DNA of 64,000 bases, from assembly GCA_963709995.1 (NCBI GenBank), contig CAVPYN010000012.1, positions 49,625 to 113,624 of the forward strand, read 5' to 3'. Every line of letters begins with the position of its first letter. Position 1 is the stretch's first letter. The notes under the pieces are model-generated. The model had not been told where the DNA came from and ran no database searches. It was given only the letters and a program-made list of their open reading frames with translations. The position numbers were made by a program, and so were the translations under genes. Shown here one piece after another: positions 9,538-18,319 of the stretch. Source of the stretch: JAUIIK01 sp963709995. Lineage in GTDB: Bacteria; Chloroflexota; Chloroflexia; Thermomicrobiales; CFX8.

Positions 9538-10123
9538 ACTCTTGCTTGAACCTCGCTCGCAGGTTAACCAGCGCACGATGGACGAGTTGCTTGACGGCCC
9601 CCTCGGAGCGTCCCATCAGGTCGCCGATTTCCCGGTTCTTCAGGCCGTGGGAGAATTTTAGGATAAGCACACGCTGTTGGTCTGGCGGCAAGGTCGAAAC
9701 AAGCTCATTGAGCTCGGTCGCCAGCTCTTCGCGCGCGACGAAATCCACCGGATCATCGTCCGACAACTCCAGTGGCCTGAACACGGATACGTCTTCGACT
9801 GCGATCTCCCGGCTGCCGGTCCGCCCACGGCGATTGATGACATTCGCCGCGATCCGGAAGAGCCATGCGCCAAACGGGAGCCCGCGCCACTCATATTTCG
9901 GGAGCGCCGCAAGGGCCTGTTGGAAGGTCTGAGCGGTTACATCCTCGGCGTCGTGGTGCGTTCCAACCCGGCGGTAGGCGTATCGATAGACCCGATCCGC
10001 ATACAGCTCGTAGAGCGCGCCAAACTCCTTTGGATCTCGCTTGGCAGCGGCTACCAACTCACCTTCGTCAACGGTTCCGTCCAGTCGATCTGGACTAGCA
10101 ATGTCTGTTACACGTTTCAGCAC
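9527..10123 (-). CDS. ECF-family RNA polymerase sigma factor
   Basis: 198 residues. Region 2 is clear (FGALYELYADRVYRYAYRRVG, then DAEDVTAQTFQQALAALPKY, the promoter -10 reading helix) and region 4 ends the protein (LPPDQQRVLILKFSHGLKNREIGDLMGRSEGAVKQLVHRAL, helix-turn-helix for the -35 element). This is the extracytoplasmic-function layout. GTG start at 10123 with GGAAGGGG nine bases before it. Co-transcribed with the overlapping downstream anti-sigma-like gene, so activity is probably released by a signal at the cell surface. Targets cannot be told from this window. Confidence 0.9.
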   Translation of the reverse strand: MLKRVTDIASPDRLDGTVDEGELVAAAKRDPKEFGALYELYADRVYRYAYRRVGTHHDAEDVTAQTFQQALAALPKYEWRGLPFGAWLFRIAANVINRRGRTGSREIAVEDVSVFRPLELSDDDPVDFVAREELATELNELVSTLPPDQQRVLILKFSHGLKNREIGDLMGRSEGAVKQLVHRALVNLRARFKQEYAV

Positions 10124-10342
10124 TGCCCGGCGCCCCTTCCGCGTGGGAAAAGTCGAAGACAGCGACCAAGGTTACGGAAACCACGAACTGGCTCGTTTCA
10201 CCCCTGATTGACCAGCGAGGCTTCCCGTTCCAATGGGCTGCACACGAGCGCTCTTGCGCTCAATATGATGATCCTACCTATCGAACCTTAGACGAACCTG
10301 AAAAATCCCTGAGACCGGGGAGCACTATGCGCAGACACAAGA

Positions 10343-10372
10343 GAGCCCCCTTCCAACCTGGGAAGGGGGCTC
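10343..10372 (-). terminator. intrinsic terminator of the 10401-11339 gene
   Basis: Perfect 12-bp stem (10343-10354 with 10361-10372) and a 6-base loop. It lies 29 bases beyond the stop of the minus-strand secreted protein. Read on the minus strand a short T-rich stretch follows (TCTTGTGTCT). Confidence 0.75.
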
Positions 10373-10400
10373 ACAGACCACGTGCCCGGTCTGGCTGGGG

Positions 10401-11339
10401 CTAGTTCATGTGCGCCTCACCGATGAACTGAATGTGAGCGCCGAAGCCGCTGGAACACTGCGGCATGCTCGTTGCCGCGCCAGTGACTCTGCCCTGGCCG
10501 TAGAGTTCGGCGTACGCGCCGGTGCCGCCGGTGATGACGTACGTGCCAAATGCATGGTTTGCGAAGGAACCCGCAGATTCCACGTCCCGGCCACCTCCAA
10601 CAAACTCCAGCGTCGCCGTTCCGAGGTCGTCAGAAATCTCGACTTTCCCGTAGAGTTCGCTATCGCGCGTGAACTCTCCGCTCGCCGTTACGAACTCGCC
10701 GGTTGCGCCACCGGACCCATCCACGACACCCGAGCTCAGATACCCGCCACTCCAGGAGTCACCGTCCAGACAGAGGGTAGCACTGAGATTCAGCGACTGG
10801 AGCGGCGACGCCATCGTCGAGAGCACGCCTTCGATCGTTCCGCCAACGTCGTCGACCTGCGTGATCCGGCCGATAAAGCTCTTGTCGGCATTGCCGCCAT
10901 ATCCACGCAGCGACAGGTACCCCAGGTCGTACTCATCGCCGGGAACTTCTGATATAAGCTGTACCCAGCTCCCCTTCCACGAGCCGGTCTCATCTTCCAT
11001 CGTCAAAGTGCCCCAGACATTGACCGAAACCGGAGGACATCCTTCGCCTTCGCAACCCTCGAGGAATTGAATGTCGAGGTTGGTGATCGTGGTCGCCGTT
11101 CCGATGATAGCCCCGCTGATCTCATCCTGGCTGACCTGATCGCGGATATGAATTCCGCCGTTTGCGTCCTGCCAGAACGCGCCGAATTCGGTCGGCTCGC
11201 CATCGATAGACGTAAGCGTCGCCTCGACGCGCGTGGCTTCGTGGGAACCAGCAATCGCGGTGAACGGGATCATGCTTGCGACAACCAATATCAGGATGGC
11301 GATGACAGAGTGGCACCGGTGGGGTTTACCAAGTTTCAT
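10401..11339 (-). CDS. secreted protein with barrel-like repeats, unknown function
   Basis: 312 residues with a signal peptide (HSVIAILILVVASMIPFTAIAG) and a mature part rich in G, S and T and short beta strands. Two related halves can be seen; the second ends with FGTYVITGGTGAYAELYGQGRVTG, a motif typical of allene-oxide-cyclase-like barrels, and the first has a similar GSWKGSW... pattern. Four Cys occur in pairs (CEGEGC, and single Cys later), suiting an exported protein. Function not recognised. The ATG at 11339 has AGGA 7 bases before it. Its own terminator follows. Confidence 0.5.
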   Translation of the reverse strand: MKLGKPHRCHSVIAILILVVASMIPFTAIAGSHEATRVEATLTSIDGEPTEFGAFWQDANGGIHIRDQVSQDEISGAIIGTATTITNLDIQFLEGCEGEGCPPVSVNVWGTLTMEDETGSWKGSWVQLISEVPGDEYDLGYLSLRGYGGNADKSFIGRITQVDDVGGTIEGVLSTMASPLQSLNLSATLCLDGDSWSGGYLSSGVVDGSGGATGEFVTASGEFTRDSELYGKVEISDDLGTATLEFVGGGRDVESAGSFANHAFGTYVITGGTGAYAELYGQGRVTGAATSMPQCSSGFGAHIQFIGEAHMN

Positions 11340-11376
11340 ATGTTTCCTCACTTCGAATTTCGAGAAAGCGGACACA

Positions 11377-11760
11377 CTAGCGATAGGCGCGCCGAGAAGA
11401 CGGCAGCGCAATCAGGACCAGAACGGCAATGCCAACTGGGGTCATGAGCAGCACACCCGCGACGATCCAGCCACTCGGCGGATCGCCGAGCGCCGGGAGG
11501 GCGCTGATGGTGTTCAGCAGCGTCACCACAAACGTCACTATTGCTCCCCACTTCCGCAGGTTCCAGAGCCCCCAGGCTCCAACCAGCGAGAGAAGAGCCG
11601 CGCCCGCGCCAAACGCCAGGGCGGCTTCGGGGATGTCTTCATTCCCTGGCAGGAAAAAGAACGGTATCGTGGTGAGCGCTCCCAAAACCGTGAGCATCAC
11701 TGCAACGGTCACACTGGTTGGGCGATTCTTCGTCGCTACTGGCGAGATCGTTGTCGACAT
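11377..11760 (-). CDS. small four-helix membrane protein
   Basis: 127 residues with four hydrophobic segments (VTVAVMLTVLGALTTIPFFF, ALAFGAGAALLSLVGAWGLW, GAIVTFVVTLLNTISALPAL, IVAGVLLMTPVGIAVLVLIAL) and short loops. No family recognised. A purine-rich AAAGGATGAG precedes the ATG. It sits 37 bases upstream of the secreted protein on the same strand, so the two may share a transcript. Confidence 0.6.
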   Translation of the reverse strand: MSTTISPVATKNRPTSVTVAVMLTVLGALTTIPFFFLPGNEDIPEAALAFGAGAALLSLVGAWGLWNLRKWGAIVTFVVTLLNTISALPALGDPPSGWIVAGVLLMTPVGIAVLVLIALPSSRRAYR

Positions 11761-11917
11761 ACCAGCATCTCATCCTTTCTACTCGGGCCGTCAGGTCGAT
11801 GACTTGAATCTAGCGGGGGAGCATTCCCGAGCAGAAGGGGGCTGATTCCTGTTTGGGCCGGGCGTTACTTCCCGGGTCGGCGGATTTTAAGGATTACGGA
11901 TCTTAGCGTCGCGATGA

Positions 11918-12577
11918 TCAGCGACTATTACGCCCCAGCCCGGCCTCGCGAGCTCTCACGATTGCCTCGGCACGATCGGCAACCTGAAGCTTCCCGAAGA
12001 TGTTTGACACATGATTTCCGATAGTCTTGACGCTCAGGCTCAGCTCCTGGGCAATATGACGATTGGACATCCCGGCGGCGATGAGCTCGAGTATCTCCCT
12101 CTCTCTGGGAGTGAGATCGGGAAACACTGGCTCAGTGGAGCGACCGTCGAACCCTTGGAACATCGTCAGCACTCGATTTGCAATGGCAGGACTGAAGATT
12201 GCCGCGCCACTGGCGACCGCCCGGATCGCCCCGGCGATCTCCGATTCTTCGGCGTCTTTCAATACGTAGCCACGCGCCCCGGCCCTCAAGGCGAGAAACA
12301 CCAAATCATCGTCATCGAAGAGGGTAAGCACCAGAATCTTGATCGACGGTGTCGTCTCCAGTATCCGGCGGGTCGCTTCGATTCCGCTGATGTCTGGCAT
12401 CTGCAGATCCATCAGGACAACGTCCGGCAAAAGCTCTGTGACCAGCCGTACGGCGTCCCCTCCGGTTGCCGCCTCGCCAATGACCTCGATGTCCGGCTCG
12501 ACGGTTAGCACGGCTCGCAAGCCGCGCCGGACCAGATTGTGATCGTCGGCGACGAAAACGGTGATCCGGCTACTCAT
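11918..12577 (-). CDS. NarL/FixJ-family response regulator
   Basis: 219 residues. Receiver domain at residues 1-120 with the acidic pair (FVADDHN), phospho-acceptor D in VVLMDLQMPDISG, and K in YVLKDA. A LuxR-type helix-turn-helix ends the protein (LTPREREILELIAAGMSNRHIAQELSLSVKTIGNHVSNIFGKL). The ATG at 12577 overlaps the histidine kinase stop by 8 bases (ATGAGTAG), so kinase and regulator are translated as a unit. A typical DNA-binding output protein; targets unknown. Confidence 0.95.
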   Translation of the reverse strand: MSSRITVFVADDHNLVRRGLRAVLTVEPDIEVIGEAATGGDAVRLVTELLPDVVLMDLQMPDISGIEATRRILETTPSIKILVLTLFDDDDLVFLALRAGARGYVLKDAEESEIAGAIRAVASGAAIFSPAIANRVLTMFQGFDGRSTEPVFPDLTPREREILELIAAGMSNRHIAQELSLSVKTIGNHVSNIFGKLQVADRAEAIVRAREAGLGRNSR

Positions 12578-14618
12578 GCACGCTTCGATTCCCGAGCGGT
12601 ATGCCGACATCGACTCGCGTCCCGCTGCCGGGACTGGACTCGATCGTGCAACGCCCGCCGAGCTCCTCGGCGCGTTCACGCATCGAGAACTGCCCCACCC
12701 CCAGCAACGTGCCCTGCTTGAAACCAACACCGTCATCTTCAATCAAGACATTGACAACATCGTTGACGTGAATGGCTACGCGGCAATGGCTGGCGTGGGA
12801 ATGCCTCACCACATTCGCGAGAGCTTCCTCAACGATCCGGTAGATGGCGACCTCGACCGCGGCGGCAAGCGGAGGTAGCTCGTCCGGAAAGTCAACCCGC
12901 ACTGAGAGGTCACTGGAATCCATGCGAAGGACACGCTCTTCGAGCGCGGTCAGCAGTCCAAGCTCATCGATGGCGACCGGTCTCAGACCATGTACGAGTT
13001 CCCGGATTGACGCAATCGCCTCCCTCAGTTCCGCGCGCAGGTCGTCGAGCTCCTGTTGAGCCCGCTCAGGCTCTGCATCGATGAGATGTCTGAGCGCGCC
13101 AGCGTGCAGGTGCAGTGCCGCCAGCTGGGACCCAAGCCCGTCATGCAGATCCCGGCGCAAGCGGCGTCGCTCTTCTTCGCGCAACGTCACAAGACGCTCC
13201 CGCGCCTGCTGTAGCTCACGCGCGAGCGTGACCGAATGAACAGCGATGCCGGCCTGGCGGGCTAGATCATCGAGCAGCTGATTATCGGAAGCGCTGAACT
13301 CCTCGCCAGGAGATCTTCGACCGACCAGCAACTCCCCAACTGGCGCCTGCTGGTACATCAGCGGGAGCCGCACCGGGTCGGCGACCGGATCGCCAACGGC
13401 AGCCGCTACGGCCCAATTTCCGCGCGAACCGGTTGCGATTGCGGCATAGGGCAGTCGCAATGCTTCGCTAACCGTGCCAACGATTGCGGCGAGCACAGCG
13501 TCGGGAACGAATGTATCTTCCAGCCTGCGGCCCAACCGCGAAATGACGGCATATGGCTCATCGCGTTCGCCGTAAAGCAGCCGGTTAACGCCGCGCTGGA
13601 TGCGCTCCCGCAATGGTTGAAACAGGATGGCGACCACTCCGGTAGCAACGAGCGAGAAGGCCAGGTTTCCGCCCGTCCGGAACACGGTCCCAAGCCAACC
13701 GACAGCTATGACGTAGATCGCGACGACACAGATGGAGAGCGCGCCATAGACCAGCGCCCGGCTGATGATAATGTCGATATCCCAGAGACGGTGCCGAAAG
13801 ATCGCGACCGCCATCGCAACAGGCAGCAGCATGATCAGCACCGACATTGCCAGATTCGTGATGGCGGCGTAGTCGCTTGCGGTTGACCGAACAACGAAAT
13901 CGGCGATATAGGCGACCAGCAACAACGCCATGATCAGGATGACCCACTTGTATTGTTGCCGCACGACTCCCCGCGCAAGGTAGAACCGCCGCAGGAGAAT
14001 AACGATCGCCCCCAGACCGCAGAGCGCCCCGAGCATGATCCCGAGCACCGGATTCCAGGGCGCAGCGCTCGTGCTAAAGGGATGCGGGGTCTGGGCGTAC
14101 AGGTCGGGAAATCCGGGCGGATAGGTCGGGCTAACGAGCAATCCGCCGACGAGCAGCGTGACGGCAAGGGCGACTCCGGTGGCAATGATTTTCGGCAAAC
14201 GCCCCGGCAAGCGCCCGCTGGGGAAGAGCAACAGCGGCACAGTCGGGAAGGTGATGAGCATCACGGCGGACAGCCAGAGGCTCAGCCAGAGCGCAAATGC
14301 CGCGCCGGCCACGCCGGGCGAGGTTTCCAGGCCATAGACGCCGTATTGCCCCAGTAGATTGGAAAGCTGCCAGACGAGCGCCGCCGCAAGAAAGAACCAG
14401 CCGAGCCCATTCCGGGGCCGCAGCGCCGCCAGGTATCCTCCCACGATGCTACTGACAAGAGCGCCAACCGCGACTTGAAGTTCGAAGAACTGCCAAATTT
14501 GCGGCGCGTCCCGGTTCACGAAAACCAGCATGAGAATCGGCACATAGAACGCTAGACTCGCGCCCACGAGCGACCAGGACAGCCACCACGACCACCGCCG
14601 CTCCATCTGCGACTCCAT
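12570..14618 (-). CDS. sensor histidine kinase, NarL-partner type, many TM helices
   Basis: 682 residues. The first 340 residues hold about nine membrane helices with little outside, then a short GAF-like region (about 370-470), a HisKA_3 dimerisation segment with the phospho-accepting His in RRDLHDGLGSQLAALHLHAG (about 500), and a HATPase domain (N box EEALANVVRHS, G box DDGVGF, then GQFSMRERAEELGG). The layout resembles membrane-sensing kinases that respond to envelope state or to small hydrophobic ligands. Overlaps the response regulator by 8 bases. Confidence 0.93.
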   Translation of the reverse strand: MESQMERRWSWWLSWSLVGASLAFYVPILMLVFVNRDAPQIWQFFELQVAVGALVSSIVGGYLAALRPRNGLGWFFLAAALVWQLSNLLGQYGVYGLETSPGVAGAAFALWLSLWLSAVMLITFPTVPLLLFPSGRLPGRLPKIIATGVALAVTLLVGGLLVSPTYPPGFPDLYAQTPHPFSTSAAPWNPVLGIMLGALCGLGAIVILLRRFYLARGVVRQQYKWVILIMALLLVAYIADFVVRSTASDYAAITNLAMSVLIMLLPVAMAVAIFRHRLWDIDIIISRALVYGALSICVVAIYVIAVGWLGTVFRTGGNLAFSLVATGVVAILFQPLRERIQRGVNRLLYGERDEPYAVISRLGRRLEDTFVPDAVLAAIVGTVSEALRLPYAAIATGSRGNWAVAAAVGDPVADPVRLPLMYQQAPVGELLVGRRSPGEEFSASDNQLLDDLARQAGIAVHSVTLARELQQARERLVTLREEERRRLRRDLHDGLGSQLAALHLHAGALRHLIDAEPERAQQELDDLRAELREAIASIRELVHGLRPVAIDELGLLTALEERVLRMDSSDLSVRVDFPDELPPLAAAVEVAIYRIVEEALANVVRHSHASHCRVAIHVNDVVNVLIEDDGVGFKQGTLLGVGQFSMRERAEELGGRCTIESSPGSGTRVDVGIPLGNRSVHE

Positions 14619-14694
14619 CCAACTGCAAGGAACGCTGGCGCATTATAGCGCCGGGAAGATTCCTTAGGTACGAGAGGAACACCGCGGACGCAAC

Positions 14695-15045
14695 CTATTC
14701 CGTCGCGGCGGCTTCTTCCTCCGCGCCACCGGCGAACCAGGCGGCAACTATCGCCAGGCCCCCTGACCACAACGACGCTCCAATCGCCATGATCAATGCG
14801 AACGTCTCATTAGGAATCAGGTTGTCCATGATCAGGAACGCTGGAATGCCCGCCGCCAGCGCCAGGATGACGCCCATGAAGACTGCTTCGCGGTCTGAGA
14901 GCTTGAATACCCTCCCGGCGATGAACCCGCCGATACCTGGGCCGACCGGCCCGGTGAGAAAATGCAGGATTGGTGGCAGAACGGCGATTAACATGACGAC
15001 AAGGGTCAACACCGCTCCGAGAAAGACACGAACGGGCGCGGGCAA
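14695..15045 (-). CDS. small membrane protein with glycine-rich helices
   Basis: 116 residues with three or four hydrophobic segments (FLGAVLTLVVMLIAVLPPIL, PGIGGFIAGRVF, AVFMGVILALAAGIPAFLI, ALIMAIGASLWSGGLAIVAAWFA) and an acidic Ala-rich tail. The GPGIGGFIAGRVF segment recalls DUF5518-like proteins, but I am not certain. TTG start with AAAGGA seven bases before. It precedes the histidine kinase gene by 76 bases on the same strand and could be co-transcribed. Confidence 0.5.
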   Translation of the reverse strand: MPAPVRVFLGAVLTLVVMLIAVLPPILHFLTGPVGPGIGGFIAGRVFKLSDREAVFMGVILALAAGIPAFLIMDNLIPNETFALIMAIGASLWSGGLAIVAAWFAGGAEEEAAATE

Positions 15046-15186
15046 CAGACTATCCTTTCGACTTCGACCGCCAGGGGATGATCCGGCGGCGTGTCCGGCT
15101 ACCTATTCTACGGCTCTGAAGCGCAAACCTCTCCAGCACTCCTTCGGGTCATGCTAATCTGCCCCGAGTATTCAGGGAGCAACAAC

Positions 15187-16076
15187 ATGGTCCGCACGAA
15201 CCGCGATCAACTCATCGAAATGGCCGTCGGCGGCGAAGCGTGGCCGCCGCGCTTTGCGTCCCCCTACCGTCCCAATGCCCAGGGCGAATCGAAGGTCTTC
15301 ATGGGCACGGCGGGCATCATTCTGAATGCCCGCGTCGGCGATCCGGCCTACGGCTGGGCTGCCGATCACGTCGAACCCGGCCGTCTCGATCCGCAACCGC
15401 GAGGATGGCCCGGAACACGCCCTGCACTATCTCGCCTGCATCGGCAATCGCGCCGTCGTCACCACCGGCGAAGCGGCAAGGGCGCAGTGGGGCTACGTTA
15501 CTGGCGAGCACGCCCACATCATGGTCGATTTCGCGCCGGAGGTGATGGAGAAGATGTGCATTGGCGATCAGATTCTCATTCGCTGCTATCGGCATGGGAC
15601 TCGAGATGCTCGACTATCCGGAGATCGCCGTCCGCAAGCTCGACCCCGACCTGTTCGAGCGATTGCGCATCGAGGAGCTTGGCGATGGCCGCATCCGCGT
15701 TCCAGTCGCCGCCGAGTTGCCGCCCTACTGATGGGCTCCGGCGCGGAGCTAGGCGCGGACTACGTCGACCAGGACATGATGAGCAACGATCGGGAGACGC
15801 TGGCCAAACTCGGCCTTGACGATCTGCGCATCGGCGACATCCTGGCCATCAAAGATCACGACCACACGATGAATCGCGGATATCGTGAGGGGGCGGTCAC
15901 GATCGGATCTGATCAATCACGCCGACTCCTACCTGACCGGCCACGGCCCGGGCGTGATGGACATCCTCTCCTGCGCGACTGACAGGATCGAGTACTACAT
16001 TGATACCGACCAGCGTCCCAATCTCGCTGCCTACCTTGGCATCGGCAATCACAGCTGGGCGATGACAGGAGCGTGA
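15187..16076 (+). pseudogene. DUF4438 protein, first copy, four frameshifts
   Basis: About 295 codons encode a DUF4438-family protein, function unknown. The start (MVRTNRDQLIEMAVGG...) has no strong ribosome site. Conserved blocks lie in different frames: GTAGIILNARVGDPAYGWAADHVEPG, then HALHYLACIGNRAVVTTG, then GLEMLDYPEIAVRKLDPDLF, then GDILAIKDHDHTMNRGYREGAVTIG, then HGPGVMDIL. One added base near 15377 (GGCC for GGC), one near 15593, one lost near 15728 and one added near 15910 restore the whole protein. Because the protein is otherwise well preserved, consensus error is as likely as decay. Followed 7 bases later by a second copy. Confidence 0.75.
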
Positions 16077-16083
16077 ACTCAAG

Positions 16084-16954
16084 ATGGTGGAGACAAACGT
16101 CGCGCAGGTGATCAAGATGTCGGTGATGGGGCAGGTCATCTCCCCATCCTATCCGAGCCTGCCAGCGCTACCGCACCAGATCGATCGCGACGGTCGCCCC
16201 CGGCTGCTGCCGACCTTCGGCGGGATCGTCTACAACGTCCGGCTCGGCGACAGCGTCTACGGCTGGGCAGGCGATCTGATCGAGCCAGGAGTGGCGATCA
16301 AAGCTCCCGATGCCGCTGCCAATCAGGCGTTGAACGTCTTTGCCTGCGTCGGGAACGAAGCAGTGGTCATGTCTGGCAGATGCCCGCGGCGCGACCGGCA
16401 CCGTGACCGGCAAGAGCGGCCGCTTCGCCGAACATGTCATCATTCACTTTGAGCGCGACGTTCTCGAACAACTCATCTTTGGAGACCGGATCGTCGTCCG
16501 TGCCCATGGGATCGGGCTGGAAGTCGCCGGGTATCCCGGCGTCCATCTCAAGAGTATGTCGCCAGCGGTCTTCGACGCACTGCGGATTGAGGATGATGAA
16601 GGCAAACTTGCGGTTCCAGTCTCGGCAATCGTCCCTCCGGAGCTACTTGGCGCGGGATCGGGCCTGACGAGCGAGAGCGGCGCGATCTGCATCCAGACGA
16701 CGGATCGGGGAGCGATCGAGCGGGCGGGTCTCGACACGCTGCGGCTCGGAGATCTCGTCGCCCTGGAGGATTATGATTCCGCCTGGGGGCATGGCTACCG
16801 CAAGGGCAGCGTCGGCATCGGTGTCGTCTCATCAACCGACTCGATCCGGGCTGGCTACGGACCAGGCGTAACACTGCTGATGACGTCGCCGGCCGGCGAC
16901 ATCGCCCCGATCGTCGTCGAGGGCACGAACCTGGGCGCGCTGCTGAGTTTGTGA
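16084..16954 (+). pseudogene. DUF4438 protein, second copy, one frameshift
   Basis: About 290 codons, homologous to the preceding gene (compare FGGIVYNVRLGDSVYGWAGDLIEPG and GDLVALEDYDSAWGHGYRKGSVGIGVV). One extra A near 16380 shifts the frame between EAVVMSG and DARGATGTVTG; deleting it gives a continuous protein to the TGA at 16954. DUF4438 proteins have no assigned reaction. The AhpD-like gene begins 13 bases further on with its ribosome site (GAGGAG) touching this stop, so the three genes look like one operon. Confidence 0.75.
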
Positions 16955-16967
16955 GGAGTGCTTGCCG

Positions 16968-17550
16968 GTGGCCTGGATCGATCTGGTTCCAGTCGAAGAC
17001 GCGGCCGGGGAGCTTGCTGAAGCGTTCGCCAGCATCGGGATCACCCAGGGAACTGGCGGCCCGCCGTTCGAGGTCTTGACCCAGAATGGCGCCGTGCTGG
17101 CGGCGTTCTGGACATGGGCAGGTGGCAACCGGTTCAAGTTTCCAGCGCTCAGCCGTCTCAGGATCGAGATGATCGCGACACTGACCTCGTCTCTGTAACC
17201 ATTGCGTATTCTGACTGCTCGCTCACCGGAGGTGGATCCTCCGCGAAGGTGGCGATTCGGAGATGGCCGATGCCCTGGCGCGCGGCGACTGGCAGAACGC
17301 GCCGATGAGTGACCAGGATCGCGAACTGTGCGCCTACGTCGAGAAGCTCACGTTACGGCCAGCTGAAGTCATTGCCGCGGACGTCCAGAATCTGCGCGAC
17401 GCCGGCTTCAACGACGCCGAGATCACCGACATCGCCAACACAACCGCCCAGTACGCATTCACCAATCGCATCGTTGATGGCCTCGGCGCTGAACTCCCGC
17501 GCGGCATGGAGCAGGATGCCGAACGGCTTGGAATCCATTTGAGAGATTAG
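16968..17550 (+). CDS. AhpD-like/CMD-family peroxidase, candidate selenoprotein (CxxU)
   Basis: About 193 residues of the carboxymuconolactone decarboxylase/AhpD peroxidase-related family. N-terminal half: DLVPVEDAAGELAEAF...LSRLRIEMIATLTSSL. After one extra T at about 17196 is ignored the frame reads N-H-C-V-F-(TGA)-L-L-A-H, then REGGDSEMADALARGDWQ...AYVEKLTLRPAEV...YAFTNRIVDGLG to the TAG at 17550. In AhpD the active site is Glu, 12 residues, CxxCxxxH; here E, C and H are at exactly those spacings and TGA (17212-17214) replaces the second Cys. A SECIS-like hairpin follows. Alternatives: a doubly damaged pseudogene or consensus errors. GTG start, GAGGAG nine bases upstream. Confidence 0.6.
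17227..17243 (+). promoter_or_regulatory. candidate bacterial SECIS hairpin (first CMD gene)
   Basis: Perfect 6-bp stem (CGGAGG 17227-17232 with CCTCCG 17238-17243) and loop TGGAT. The loop begins 18 bases after the TGA at 17212-17214 and has G at its second position. Known bacterial SECIS elements have an apical loop 16-37 bases after UGA with G among the first two loop bases. The assignment is inference; selB binding is untested. Confidence 0.5.
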
Positions 17551-17648
17551 GATGGGGCAGAGTCTGTATTCTCAACTCTCTCCGCGATCCTCCTGCAGGT
17601 GACGTCGCATCACCGCATGCCCCGCCGCTCTCCTATCTCTTCTCGTCC

Positions 17649-18192
17649 CTACTCCAGTCCAACTCCTAGCCCATCGGCCGTCCGGTTAACATAGGCATAG
17701 TAGGCCGCGACCTGGTTGATATCGAGAATGTCGCGGTCGCAAAATCCCGCTTCTCGCAAACAGATCACATCCTCTTCGATCATGTTCCAGGGTTCAACGG
17801 TGAGTTTCTCGGCATAGCGCAGCATCTCCCGCTGCCGCTCGTCGATTGGCGCGGAGTTGTAGTCGTCGATTAGTCTGGCCAGCGAGGTCGGGGTTACGGG
17901 TCAGTCGACCAAGACCGGCCGAATGATGGACGACTCAGTAGTGACATTTGTTGATCGCGGAGACGACGACGCCGATCATCTCCCGTTCGGCAAAGCTCAG
18001 GCCGGATTTCCCGTGCATGACGGTGTGGTACAGATCGGCATGCGCTCGCAGCGTCTCCGGGTTGAGGCTATGGATCGACATGATGTTGTCGATCTCGCCG
18101 CTGCGCCGGTCCCGCTCCTGATCGTAGAGCTCCTTGAGCAGTCCCTCCGCCTCGTTGTCAGCTACGACCTGAATCCAGCCCTTGAGTGCCAT
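17649..18192 (-). CDS. AhpD-like/CMD-family peroxidase, second candidate selenoprotein (CxxU)
   Basis: About 180 residues of the peroxidase-related CMD family. The N-terminal part GWIQVVADNEAEGLLKELYDQ...LSFAEREMIGVVVSAINKCHY ends at a TGA (17935-17937), after which the same frame reads VVHHSAGLGRLTRNP. The family norm here is C-x-x-C-V-x-H-H, so TGA again stands for the second catalytic Cys, with Glu 12 residues before the first Cys and His four after the TGA. One extra base in a four-G run (17890-17893, plus strand) must be removed to continue into LIDDYNSAPIDERQREMLRYAEKLTV...YYAYVNRTADGLGVGLE and the stop at 17649. Convergent with the first copy; divergent from the photolyase. Confidence 0.6.
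17899..17910 (-). promoter_or_regulatory. candidate SECIS hairpin (second CMD gene)
   Basis: On the minus strand GGTC-GACT-GACC forms a 4-bp stem with a 4-base loop that starts with G, 28 bases after the TGA. A competing 5-bp stem with loop TTGGTC overlaps it. Weaker than the hairpin of the first gene, but the spacing and the leading G fit the bacterial SECIS rules. Confidence 0.35.
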
Positions 18193-18319
18193 GTGCTACT
18201 CGTTTCAAGTGCCGTCGCCACAGATCATGTGCCGTCTGGTCGCTGGCTTCGGTCCAGGGCGATTAGATATTCTTGATGCTACCCCGGCTTACAATAATCG
18301 GAATTGGAGCAGTCGCTCT

